A DNA stretch of 64,000 nt from the NCBI RefSeq assembly GCF_000576425.1, contig NZ_KK070002.1, positions 33,090 to 97,089 of the forward strand, read 5' to 3'. Numbering within the stretch: the stretch's first letter is position 1; each line of letters begins with the position of its first letter. Below the pieces are notes generated by a model. That model saw only the letters and a program-made list of their open reading frames with translations. It did no database searches and had not been told where the DNA came from. The position numbers and the translations under genes are program-made. Below are positions 26,146 through 34,536 of the stretch, piece after piece. This DNA is from Brachybacterium phenoliresistens (GTDB lineage Bacteria > Actinomycetota > Actinomycetes > Actinomycetales > Dermabacteraceae).

Positions 26146-28853
26146 CCCCAGCGAGCGCCCTGACGCCCGTGACCTCGGTGCGCCGAGCATCCGACTCCGC
26201 CATCGACCGCCTCGACCTGCACGAGGGCTGGACCCTCACGGTGCTGGACGGCCCCGCCCCGTTCCCCGTCCAGGACATCCCCGCCACCGTGCCCGGCACC
26301 TTCCTCACGGATCTGCTGGACGCGGGCCTCATCGAGGACCCGTACCTCGACGAGAACGAGAAGGCGCTGGCCTGGAGCGGCGAATGCGACCTCTCCTACC
26401 GCACCTCCTTCAGCCTGGGCGCCCTGCCCGGCGAGCGCACCGACCTGGTGGCCCGCTCCCTGGACACCGCCGCGACCGTGATCCTCAACGGCGAGACCGT
26501 CGCCGTCGTGCAGAACCAGCACCGCTCCTGGCGCTGGGCCGTCGAGCACCTGCTGCGCGAGGGCGAGAACACCCTCGAGATCCGCTTCGCCTCCCCGCTG
26601 CGCACCGCCCGGGAGAACCAGCAGGTCATCGGCGAGCTGCCGAAGATCGGCAACGAGCTGCCCTACAACGCGATCCGCAAGATGGCCTGCAACCTCGGCT
26701 GGGACTGGGGGCCGGTGCTCGTGACCAGCGGCATCGCCGGGCCCATCGGCCTGGAGACCTGGAGCGGGGCGCGCCTGGCGACCCTGCGCCCGCAGGTCGA
26801 CGTCATCGGCGAGGACGGCTCCGTGCGCGTCCGCGCCCAGGTCGAGCGCGCCGCGGACGCCGCTGCCCCGGCCGCCCCGGATGCCCCGGATGCCCCGGCC
26901 GCGGCCGATGCCTCCGAGGAGCTCGCGCTGCGCCTGGTGGTCACCGACCCCGACGGCGCGGAGGTCGCGACCCTCGAGCACGCCCTGACCGGTGCGGAGC
27001 GCGAGGTCGATCTCGCCGCGGCCGTGCCGGCGGTGCGCCGCTGGTGGCCGCGCGGCTACGGCGAGCAGCCGCTGTACACCGTCGCCGTGTCGCTGCGGCG
27101 CGCGGACGGCACCGTGCTCGATGCGAGCGCGCACCGGGTGGGCTTCCGCACCGCCGGCTTCGTGGAGGAGACCGACGAGATCGGCACCTCCTTCACCATG
27201 GTCGTCAACGACCGCCCCATCCTGATCAAGGGCGCCAACTGGATCCCCGACGACTGCTTCCCCACCCGCCTGACGCAGGAGTCCTACCGCCGCAGCATCG
27301 GCCACGCGCTGGACGCGGGGATGAACACGCTGCGCATCTGGGGCGGCGGGCTGTACGAGGACGACGTCCTCTACGACATCTGCGACCAGGAGGGCCTGCT
27401 GGTGTGGCAGGACTTCGCGATGGCCTGCGCCGCCTACTCCGAGGCCGAGCCGCTGCGCTCCGAGATCGAGGCGGAGGCCCGCGAGAACATCGTGCGCCTG
27501 GCCTGGCATCCCGCGCTGGTGCACTGGAACGGCTCCAACGAGAGCGTCGAGGGCTACTACCACTGGGGCTTCCGCGAGGTCATCGCGGAGGGCACCGGCT
27601 GGGGGAACGGCTACTTCACGCAGCTGCTGCCGTCCCTGGTCGCCGAGCTGGACCACTCCCGCAGCTACACGCCCTCGAGCCCCTACTCCCGGCCGAAGGT
27701 CGAGGACCCGCGCAACCCCGACCACGGGACCGTGCACAACTGGGTGGTGTGGGCCTCCGAGGAGGACAACAACTACGTCCACTACCGCGACACCTCCCCG
27801 CGCTTCGCCGCCGAGTTCGGCTGGCAGGGACCGGCGTCCTGGGCGACCGTGGAGCGGGCCATCACCGAGCGGCCCCTGCGCGCGGACTCCCCCGCGATGC
27901 TCAACCACCAGAAGGCCATCCGCGGCCAGGAGAAGCTCGTGGCCGGCTACCGGCCCCACTTCCCCGACCCGGACCCGGCCTCCTATGCGGACTTCCATTT
28001 CACGACCTCGCTGAACCAGGCGCGCGCGCTGCTGGTGGGCATCAGCCACTACCGCTCGCTGTGGCCGCGCTGCGGCGGCACCATCATCTGGCAGCTCAAC
28101 GACTGCTGGCCCGTGACCTCGTGGGCCGCGGTCGACGGCGACGACCGCCGCAAGCTGCTGTGGCACGCCATGCGCGAGCTGTACCGGCCGGTGCTGCTGA
28201 GCGTGCAGCCCGGGCGCGACGGCGACCCTGCCGGCCCGGGCCTGCGGGTGAGCCTCGGCAACGACCGGGACATGGAGCTCGCCGGCACGCTGCTGCTGCG
28301 CCGGCAGACCCTCGCCGGGGAGGTCCTCGCCGCCGCGGAGGCTCCCCTCGCCGTCCCGGCGCGCAGCGCGTCCGCGGTGCCGGTCCCCGAGGAGCTCGCC
28401 CTCGCGCAGGACCCGGCCGGCGAGGTGCTGGTCGTCGAGCTCGCCGGCCCGGCAGGCTCCGCGGCCGAGGCGGGCGGGGCGCCGCGCGCCGTGCACTGGT
28501 TCGCGGAGGACAAGGACCTGGCGCTGGAGGCCGATGCCCTGATCGCGAGCGCCCGCGCCGAGGGCGAGGACGTGGTCCTGGACCTCGAGGCCCGTTCGAG
28601 CGTCCGCGACGTCTGCGTGATCGCCGACCGCGTCCACCCGGACGCCGTCGCCGAGCGGCAGCTGCTCACCCTGCTGCCCGGCGAGCGCGCGAGCATCCGC
28701 ATCCGGGTGCCCGGCGGCGCCGCGGACCCGGCGGCGTACGCCGCCCCCGGTGTGCTGCGGCACGTGGGCGAGCTGCTGGCCCGCTCCCGCGCCGCGCAGC
28801 CCGCCGGGCCTGCCCAGCCCGCCGCCGCCCGGGAGGAGGCCCGCACCTCGTGA
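26142..28853 (+). CDS. GH2 beta-mannosidase
   Basis: A 903-residue cytoplasmic enzyme with GH2 architecture: N-terminal sugar-binding domain (LHEGWTLTVLDG onward), immunoglobulin-like domain, TIM barrel and C-terminal domains. The acid/base Glu is in HWNGSNES and the nucleophile Glu in AAEFGWQGP, both matching beta-mannosidases rather than beta-galactosidases. MACNLGWDWGP is a beta-mannosidase marker. It begins with GTG overlapping the ATPase stop. It should release mannose from the non-reducing end of imported beta-mannosides. The Ala-Pro-Asp run near residues 245-262 is a low-complexity insertion. Confidence 0.93.
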   Translation: MTPASALTPVTSVRRASDSAIDRLDLHEGWTLTVLDGPAPFPVQDIPATVPGTFLTDLLDAGLIEDPYLDENEKALAWSGECDLSYRTSFSLGALPGERTDLVARSLDTAATVILNGETVAVVQNQHRSWRWAVEHLLREGENTLEIRFASPLRTARENQQVIGELPKIGNELPYNAIRKMACNLGWDWGPVLVTSGIAGPIGLETWSGARLATLRPQVDVIGEDGSVRVRAQVERAADAAAPAAPDAPDAPAAADASEELALRLVVTDPDGAEVATLEHALTGAEREVDLAAAVPAVRRWWPRGYGEQPLYTVAVSLRRADGTVLDASAHRVGFRTAGFVEETDEIGTSFTMVVNDRPILIKGANWIPDDCFPTRLTQESYRRSIGHALDAGMNTLRIWGGGLYEDDVLYDICDQEGLLVWQDFAMACAAYSEAEPLRSEIEAEARENIVRLAWHPALVHWNGSNESVEGYYHWGFREVIAEGTGWGNGYFTQLLPSLVAELDHSRSYTPSSPYSRPKVEDPRNPDHGTVHNWVVWASEEDNNYVHYRDTSPRFAAEFGWQGPASWATVERAITERPLRADSPAMLNHQKAIRGQEKLVAGYRPHFPDPDPASYADFHFTTSLNQARALLVGISHYRSLWPRCGGTIIWQLNDCWPVTSWAAVDGDDRRKLLWHAMRELYRPVLLSVQPGRDGDPAGPGLRVSLGNDRDMELAGTLLLRRQTLAGEVLAAAEAPLAVPARSASAVPVPEELALAQDPAGEVLVVELAGPAGSAAEAGGAPRAVHWFAEDKDLALEADALIASARAEGEDVVLDLEARSSVRDVCVIADRVHPDAVAERQLLTLLPGERASIRIRVPGGAADPAAYAAPGVLRHVGELLARSRAAQPAGPAQPAAAREEARTS

Positions 28854-29746
28854 GCACCGTCGGCCTCGTCGTCCCCGGCGACATCTGGTCCGCCCGCAGC
28901 GAGCAGTTCCTGAACCAGGTGCTCGCCGGGATCGAGGACGTCGTCGTGGCGGCGGGGCACACGGTGCTCACGCACGCCGCCGGCTCCGTCGAGGAGGAGA
29001 TCGCCGTGCACCGGCGCTGGGCCGCCGAGGGAGCGGTCCGCGCCGTCGTGCTGCGCGACCTGGGCGCGCAGGACCCGCGCCCGGGGATCCTCCACGACCT
29101 GGGGCTGCCGTACGTGCTGATCGGCGACGTGGTCCAGGAGGACGGCCCCGGCGCCGGCGTCCCCACCGTCACCGTCGACAACGCCGGGATCATGCGGGAG
29201 GTGCTCGGCACCCTGCTGGAGATGGGCCACCGACGGATCGTCCACGTGGGCGGGCCGCCGCACCTGCTGCACTCCGCCCTGCGCCGCGCCGCCTACCGCG
29301 AGGTGATGGCCCGGCACGGGCTCGAGGACCTCGGCATCGACGGCGACTACACGCGCGCCTCCGGGGCGGCGGCGCTCGAGGCCGTGCAGGCGCGCCTGCC
29401 GGGCGTGCCCGCGACCGACCCGCCGGCGCCGAGCCGCGCCGTGCTCGTCCTGGACAACGACGCCATGGCCCTGGGCGCCCTCGAGCGCGCCCGGGAGCTG
29501 CGCCTGCGCGTGCCCGCGGACGTCTCCCTGGTCTCCTGGGAGGACTCCATGGGCTGCCAGCTCAGCGAGCCGCCGATGACGGCGCTGGGCCATTCCCTGA
29601 GGTCGACGGGGATGCAGGTGGGCCGGGCGCTCGCCCTCCTCGTCGAGGACCCGCCCCGGGTCATCCGCCACCGCCCCTCGACGCCCGTCCTGCTGCGGCG
29701 CGAGACCCTCGCCGGGCCCCCGGCGGACGCCGCGCCCCCGCGCTGA
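28850..29746 (+). CDS. LacI/GalR-like sensor protein lacking a DNA-binding domain
   Basis: A 298-residue protein that begins directly with the sensor core (STVGLVVPGDIWSARSEQFL) and continues to the C-terminal LacI landmarks GHRRIVHVGGP, VLVLDNDAMALGALE and VSLVSWEDS. No helix-turn-helix precedes it: the upstream bases encode the beta-mannosidase in another frame, and the GTG at 28850 overlaps that stop. It therefore cannot bind DNA like a normal LacI repressor. It might be a cytoplasmic sugar sensor acting through another protein, perhaps the ROK regulator, or a decaying regulator. A weak hairpin (29745-29772) follows. Confidence 0.88.
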   Translation: MSTVGLVVPGDIWSARSEQFLNQVLAGIEDVVVAAGHTVLTHAAGSVEEEIAVHRRWAAEGAVRAVVLRDLGAQDPRPGILHDLGLPYVLIGDVVQEDGPGAGVPTVTVDNAGIMREVLGTLLEMGHRRIVHVGGPPHLLHSALRRAAYREVMARHGLEDLGIDGDYTRASGAAALEAVQARLPGVPATDPPAPSRAVLVLDNDAMALGALERARELRLRVPADVSLVSWEDSMGCQLSEPPMTALGHSLRSTGMQVGRALALLVEDPPRVIRHRPSTPVLLRRETLAGPPADAAPPR

Positions 29747-30237
29747 GGCTCCGCGCGCCCGCTCAGAGCCTCCGCGCGCCGGCTCCGCGCCACAGGCGCC
29801 GCGGCGCTGGCTCCTGCCGCGACGACCGCCCGCAGGGCCCTCGCGCCCGCGCGTCCGGACAGGGCCGAGGCCGGCCCCGGACCGCGCACCGCACGGCATC
29901 GGCATGTCGTGACCTGATCGAAACTTCCGTGCACTTTTTCCTCGGTGCCGGCGCATCTCCGCAGCTGGCCCGCGACCGCGGACCTCCGGCCGAATCCCTG
30001 CGCGCCACCGACAGGCATCCCGGAAAGCCGCTGCAAACTGCGGGTTCTCTCGATCCCGCAGCCCTCCGCGACGACCTTCCGCAGCAGGCAGACTCCGTTG
30101 CCGCCTGTTGCCATACGGCGATTGACGCTCCAAAACCCCTCCGCTACTGTGAGCGGGCGTACCCGGTTTTACGAAAACTTCAGGCACCGATGCCGACCAG
30201 GGTCGCCACTCACACGCACGAGGAGGTGCATGACCCC
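29747..30237. other. Intergenic region upstream of the 30-kb importer operon
   Basis: About 490 bp with no convincing gene. It contains a possible distal operator CGAAACTTCCG (29919-29929), an AT-richer stretch, and the promoter/operator at 30122-30181. Confidence 0.6.
30122..30181 (+). promoter_or_regulatory. Promoter and operator of the Lpl-type importer/GH42 operon
   Basis: -35 TTGACG (30122-30127) and -10 TACTGT (30145-30150) are 17 bp apart. Directly downstream, GTTTTACGAAAAC (30165-30177) is a perfect palindrome overlapping GAAAACTTC (30173-30181), a member of the GAAASTTTC family. Its position at the expected transcription start fits repression. Confidence 0.7.
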
Positions 30238-31227
30238 GTGACCACGTCCAGCCCCCCGCAGGAGCTGCCGGCCGTCGCCGAGGGGACCAGGCCGCGCACG
30301 AGCCCGCCCCGACGGACGTCCCGCCGCCGCCCCCTCGGGCGCGACATCCGCAAGGACTGGCGGCTGTACTCCCTGCTCGTCATCCCGCTGGTGTACCTGC
30401 TGATCTTCAAGTACATCCCCATGGCCGGGAACATCATCGCCTTCCGCCGCTTCCGCGCGGGCGGGTCGATGTTCGGCGACGAATGGGTGGGCCTGCGCTA
30501 CGTCCAGAAGTTCCTCGAGGACCCCGCGTTCTGGAAGGTCTTCTCGAACACGGCCATCCTCGGCGTGCTGAGCCTGATCATCGTCTTCCCGATGCCGATC
30601 ATCCTGGCGCTGCTGCTCAACGAGGTCCGCAAGACCTGGTTCAAGCGCTTCGTGCAGACCGTCTCCTACCTCCCCCACTTCATGTCGATCGTGATCGTCG
30701 TGGGCATGGTGATGCAGCTGGTCTCCCTCAACGGCACCGTGAACTCCGTGATCACGGCCCTCGGCGGGGACCCGGTCAACTTCATCGCCCAGGCCGGCTG
30801 GTTCCGCACGCTCTACATCAGCTCGGAGGTCTGGCAGACCGTCGGCTGGGGCACGATCCTCTACCTCGCCGCGCTCACCCAGGTCGACACGCAGCTGTAC
30901 GAGGCCTCCCGCATCGACGGCGCGAACCGCCTCCAGCAGACCTGGCACGTGACGCTGCCCGGCATCACGCCGACGATGATCACCCTGCTGATCCTGAACA
31001 TCGGCACGTTCCTCTCGGTGGGCTTCGAGAAGATCCTGCTGCTGTACAACCCCCTGACCTACGACACGGCCGATGTCATCGCGACCTACCTGTTCCGCGT
31101 CGGCCTGGTGTCCAACAACTTCAGCTATGCCACGGCCATCGGCCTGTTCGAGGCGATCATCGGCCTCGTGCTCGTGCTCGGTGCCAACGCCCTGTCCCGC
31201 CGCGTCGTCGGCTCGAGCCTGTGGTGA
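30238..31227 (+). CDS. Carbohydrate ABC transporter permease, LplB type
   Basis: A 329-residue permease: a basic N-terminal tail (PRRTSRRRPLG), first helix LYSLLVIPLVYLLIFKYIPM, EAA-loop segment LYEASRIDGANRLQQTWHVT and the family C-terminal end ALSRRVVGSSLW. I chose GTG 30238 because AGGAGG lies 11 bases upstream. An ATG at 30230 is out of frame and an in-frame ATG at 30190 lacks a ribosome site. It heads an operon LplB-LplC-SBP-DUF624-like-GH42-hydrolase. It is very similar to the permease at 45386, so the two importers are paralogous. Confidence 0.92.
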   Translation: MTTSSPPQELPAVAEGTRPRTSPPRRTSRRRPLGRDIRKDWRLYSLLVIPLVYLLIFKYIPMAGNIIAFRRFRAGGSMFGDEWVGLRYVQKFLEDPAFWKVFSNTAILGVLSLIIVFPMPIILALLLNEVRKTWFKRFVQTVSYLPHFMSIVIVVGMVMQLVSLNGTVNSVITALGGDPVNFIAQAGWFRTLYISSEVWQTVGWGTILYLAALTQVDTQLYEASRIDGANRLQQTWHVTLPGITPTMITLLILNIGTFLSVGFEKILLLYNPLTYDTADVIATYLFRVGLVSNNFSYATAIGLFEAIIGLVLVLGANALSRRVVGSSLW

Positions 31228-31237
31228 GGAGAGGACG

Positions 31238-32110
31238 ATGAGAGAGTCCCGCAGCTACCGGACCTTCACGGTCCTTAACACGATCTTCCTGCTCGGCGTC
31301 GTCTTCCTGACGATGTACCCCTTCCTGAACATCATCGCCCAGTCCCTCTCGAGCGAGGCCGCGATCATGGCGGGCCGGGTCACCCTGTTCCCGATCGGCT
31401 TCACCACCGAGACCTACGAGGTCGTGATGTCGGACCGGCTGTTCTGGGTCAACTACAAGAACACCGTGGTCTACACCGTCGTCGCCACCGCGATCTCGCT
31501 GGTGCTCACCACCATGTACGCCTACGCCATCTCCCGGATGCGGCTGCGCGGGCGCGGGCTGTTCATCGGCATCGCCGTGTTCACCATGTTCTTCAACGGC
31601 GGCCTCATCCCGAACTACATCCTCATCAACTCGCTGAACATGGACAACAGCATCTGGGCGATCGTCATCCCCAATGCCGTGAGCATCTTCAACCTGCTGG
31701 TGATGAAGGCGTTCTTCGAGAACCTCCCCCTCGAGCTCGAGGAGGCGGCCGCGATCGACGGCCTGACCACCTACGGGATCCTGCTGCGCATCGTCATCCC
31801 GCTGTCCAAGGCGATCCTGGCGACGATGCTCCTGTTCTACGCGGTCTCCCACTGGAACTCCTGGTTCCAGGCGTTCATCTACCTCTCCGACAAGGAGCTG
31901 TTCCCGGTCACGATGTACCTGCGGAACATGATCGCCGGCACCAGCCAGACCTCCGACGTCGCCGCCGCCTCCGCGGACGCCCAGAACAACGTCTCCTCCA
32001 ACATCAAGGCGGTGACGATGGTCCTCACCGTCCTGCCGATCCTCTGCGTGTACCCGTTCATCCAGCGGTACTTCGTCTCCGGCGTCATGCTCGGCTCCGT
32101 CAAGCAGTGA
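31238..32110 (+). CDS. Carbohydrate ABC transporter permease, LplC type
   Basis: A 290-residue permease with six helices, EAA loop ELEEAAAIDGLTTYGILLRI and the ending QRYFVSGVMLGSVKQ, diagnostic of LplC-like proteins. The start at 31238 has a GAGGAGAGGA ribosome site 10 bp after the LplB-type stop. It forms a heterodimer with the preceding permease and shares long identical stretches with the permease at 44454 (for example GIAVFTMFFNGG and NLLVMKAFFENLP). Confidence 0.94.
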   Translation: MRESRSYRTFTVLNTIFLLGVVFLTMYPFLNIIAQSLSSEAAIMAGRVTLFPIGFTTETYEVVMSDRLFWVNYKNTVVYTVVATAISLVLTTMYAYAISRMRLRGRGLFIGIAVFTMFFNGGLIPNYILINSLNMDNSIWAIVIPNAVSIFNLLVMKAFFENLPLELEEAAAIDGLTTYGILLRIVIPLSKAILATMLLFYAVSHWNSWFQAFIYLSDKELFPVTMYLRNMIAGTSQTSDVAAASADAQNNVSSNIKAVTMVLTVLPILCVYPFIQRYFVSGVMLGSVKQ

Positions 32111-32204
32111 CCCGCCCGGGGACCGTCCCTCCGGCGCGGCCCCCTCGCCTCCGCAGCGCATCCCGTCCGATCCCACCTGTTTTTCACCGACGAAAGGCAC
32201 CACC

Positions 32205-33836
32205 ATGTTCTCCAGGCGCTCATTCCTCGCCGCGTCCTCCGCGACCGCGGGGCTCACCCTCTCCCTCGCCGCATGCTCCTCCGGCGGCGCCGGCGGCGGC
32301 GGCGAGCCGGTCGACACCTCCGAGCTCAGCACCGGGGCGATGGACGACTACACCGTCGGCAGCCAGTTCACCGCGACCGAGCCGTTCGACCTGCCGATCC
32401 TCTTCAACGACAACGCGGCCTACCCCTACCGCGCGGACTGGCTGTTCTGGACGGAGCTGACCAAGCTCACCAACGTCACCCTGAAGCCGACCGTGGTGCC
32501 GATGTCGGACTACGAGCAGAAGCGCTCCCTGCTGGTCAGCGCGGGCGATGCCCCCTACGTCATCCCCAAGACCTACCCGGGCCAGGAAGACGCCTTCGTC
32601 ACCTCCGGCGCGATCCTCCCCATCAGCGACTACGTCGAGCACATGCCCCACTACCAGGACAAGGTCTCGACGTGGCAGCTGGAGGAGGAGATCGACGGCC
32701 TCCGCCAGGCCGACGGCAAGTACTACGTGCTGCCGGGCCTGCACGAGGAGGTCTGGCCCGACTACACCCTCGCCTACCGCGTGGACGTGCTCGAGGAGCT
32801 GGGCCTGGCCGAGCCCACCACCTGGGACGAGCTGCTGGACGTGTACCGCAAGGTCCGGGAGGCCAAGCCCGACATGTGGCCGCTCTCGGACCGCTTCGCG
32901 GGCGACTGCCTGCTCGGGCTGGTCGCGGCCAGCCACGGCGTGGGCGCCGGCTGGGGCCTCGGGGACGGGGTCGTGCGGGAGGAGCCGGGCAGCGAGACCC
33001 TCGTCTTCGGCCCGCAGCAGGAGGAGTACCGGGCGATGACCGAGTGGTTCTCCACCGGCATCGCCGAGAAGCTCATCGACCCCGAGAGCTTCACCCAGGA
33101 GGACGACCCGGCCGTCCAGAAGTTCGTGACCGGCAAGTCCTTCTCCCTCTCCACCAACTCGCAGACCGTCATCGACTACCGCACGGGCCTGGCCGAGAAC
33201 GTCGGCGAGCAGGCGGTCGTGAAGAAGATGCTGCTGCCGGGCGGGCCGCGCGGGCAGATCATGGCCGGCTCCCGCCTCGAGAACGGCGTCATGTTCACCG
33301 CGCAGATGGCCGAGGACGAGCACTTCCTGGCGATGCTGCAGTTCATCGACTGGCTGTGGTACTCCGACGCCGGCCAGGAGTTCGCCAAGTGGGGCGTCGA
33401 GGGCGTCACCTTCGAGCGCGAGGGCGACAAGCGCGTCCCCGCAGCCGATGTCACCTTCCTCGGCATCAACCCCGAAGGGACGAAGGACCTGCGCAAGGAC
33501 TACGGCTTCTCCGGCGGCAACTACGCCTACGGCGGCACCACCGATCTGCTGCGCTCGACCATGAACGACGAGGAGATCGCCTGGCAGGAGGAGATGGCCG
33601 CCACCCACGAGCCCGCCGAGCCGATGCCCCCGTACCCCTTCGACGAGATCCAGCAGGAGGACGCCACCCTCGTCATCACGCCGCTGACGGACTTCGTGGA
33701 CCAGAGCACCCTCAAGTTCGCCACCGGCCAGCGGGACCTCGCCGAGTGGGACGCCTTCGTCACCGAGTGCGACGACAACGGCGCCGCGAACTACATGGAG
33801 ATCGTCCACGAGGCGCAGGCCGCCTTCGAGGGCTGA
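32205..33836 (+). CDS. Solute-binding lipoprotein (Lpl type)
   Basis: A 543-residue binding protein with an excellent twin-arginine motif (SRRSFLAA) and lipobox LAAC. It shares the family blocks MDDYTVGSQFTATEPFDLPI, EQKRSLLVSAGDAPYVI and LPISDYVEHMPHYQDKV with the proteins at 17194 and 46410 but is clearly diverged, so it probably binds a different oligosaccharide. It lies third in the operon with a GAAAGG ribosome site. The GH42 gene downstream suggests a galactose-containing ligand. Confidence 0.93.
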   Translation: MFSRRSFLAASSATAGLTLSLAACSSGGAGGGGEPVDTSELSTGAMDDYTVGSQFTATEPFDLPILFNDNAAYPYRADWLFWTELTKLTNVTLKPTVVPMSDYEQKRSLLVSAGDAPYVIPKTYPGQEDAFVTSGAILPISDYVEHMPHYQDKVSTWQLEEEIDGLRQADGKYYVLPGLHEEVWPDYTLAYRVDVLEELGLAEPTTWDELLDVYRKVREAKPDMWPLSDRFAGDCLLGLVAASHGVGAGWGLGDGVVREEPGSETLVFGPQQEEYRAMTEWFSTGIAEKLIDPESFTQEDDPAVQKFVTGKSFSLSTNSQTVIDYRTGLAENVGEQAVVKKMLLPGGPRGQIMAGSRLENGVMFTAQMAEDEHFLAMLQFIDWLWYSDAGQEFAKWGVEGVTFEREGDKRVPAADVTFLGINPEGTKDLRKDYGFSGGNYAYGGTTDLLRSTMNDEEIAWQEEMAATHEPAEPMPPYPFDEIQQEDATLVITPLTDFVDQSTLKFATGQRDLAEWDAFVTECDDNGAANYMEIVHEAQAAFEG

Positions 33837-33843
33837 TACCGAC

Positions 33844-34536
33844 ATGGCCACCGCACCGGCATCGAAGGGCGCCCCCGAGGGGCGCGACGTCCACGAGCGC
33901 GGCATCTGGCGCGCCGCGTTCGTCCTGTACGACCTGGCGCTGCTCGCGGTGCCGCTCGCTCTCGGCGGCGCCCTGGTGCTGGCCGCGGTGGTCCTCTCCC
34001 AGGGGACCCTGCTGGGACTGCTCCTGGTCCCTGCGGAGGCCTGGCTGATCGGGTCCCTGGTCGTGGCCGCGCTGCACGCGGTCCACGACCAGGACCTCAC
34101 CACCGACATCCGCCCCCTGCGCCGCCTGCTGGCCGGGCTGCGCCAGGGGCACCGCCAGGCGGCGGTGCTGTGGATCCCCGTCGGCCTCATGGCCGCGGGG
34201 CTGATCGGCGGCGGGATGATCGGCGGCGGGGCCGGCCCCGATCTCGCCGGCCTGGTCCTGCTCCTCGCCGTCGCCCTCATCGCCCTGCTGGGCAGCGTGA
34301 TCGCCAGCCGCTTCACCGTCAGCGGCATCGGCCTGTGGCGGGCGGCGCTGGGCGCGGTCGCCGTCTCCCCGCGCGGCGTGCTCGGGGTAGGGCTCACGCT
34401 CCTGGCCGCCGTCCTCAGCGTCGCGGTCCTCGGCGAATGGGTGCTGCTGCTGGTCGCCGCCCCGCTCGTGCTGCTGCTGGACCGTTCCGCCCGCCCCCTC
34501 GTCCTCGCCCTGGAGGAATCCCTCGATGACCGCTGA
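33844..34536 (+). CDS. YesL/DUF624-like membrane protein
   Basis: A 230-residue protein with about five hydrophobic segments (for example LALLAVPLALGGALVLAAVV) and a loop pattern similar to DUF624/YesL. It starts 7 bp after the SBP stop without a visible ribosome site, so translation is probably coupled, and its end overlaps the GH42 start by 11 bp. In Bacillus subtilis yesL lies near an Lpl-like importer and the GH42 gene yesZ in the rhamnogalacturonan cluster; the arrangement here mirrors that. Function unknown. Confidence 0.75.
   Translation: MATAPASKGAPEGRDVHERGIWRAAFVLYDLALLAVPLALGGALVLAAVVLSQGTLLGLLLVPAEAWLIGSLVVAALHAVHDQDLTTDIRPLRRLLAGLRQGHRQAAVLWIPVGLMAAGLIGGGMIGGGAGPDLAGLVLLLAVALIALLGSVIASRFTVSGIGLWRAALGAVAVSPRGVLGVGLTLLAAVLSVAVLGEWVLLLVAAPLVLLLDRSARPLVLALEESLDDR

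Noticed and set aside
30190..30237. Upstream ATG at 30190 as start of the LplB-type permease
   Set aside because: It lies almost on the operator, has no ribosome site, and the AGGAGG at 30221-30226 fits the GTG at 30238.
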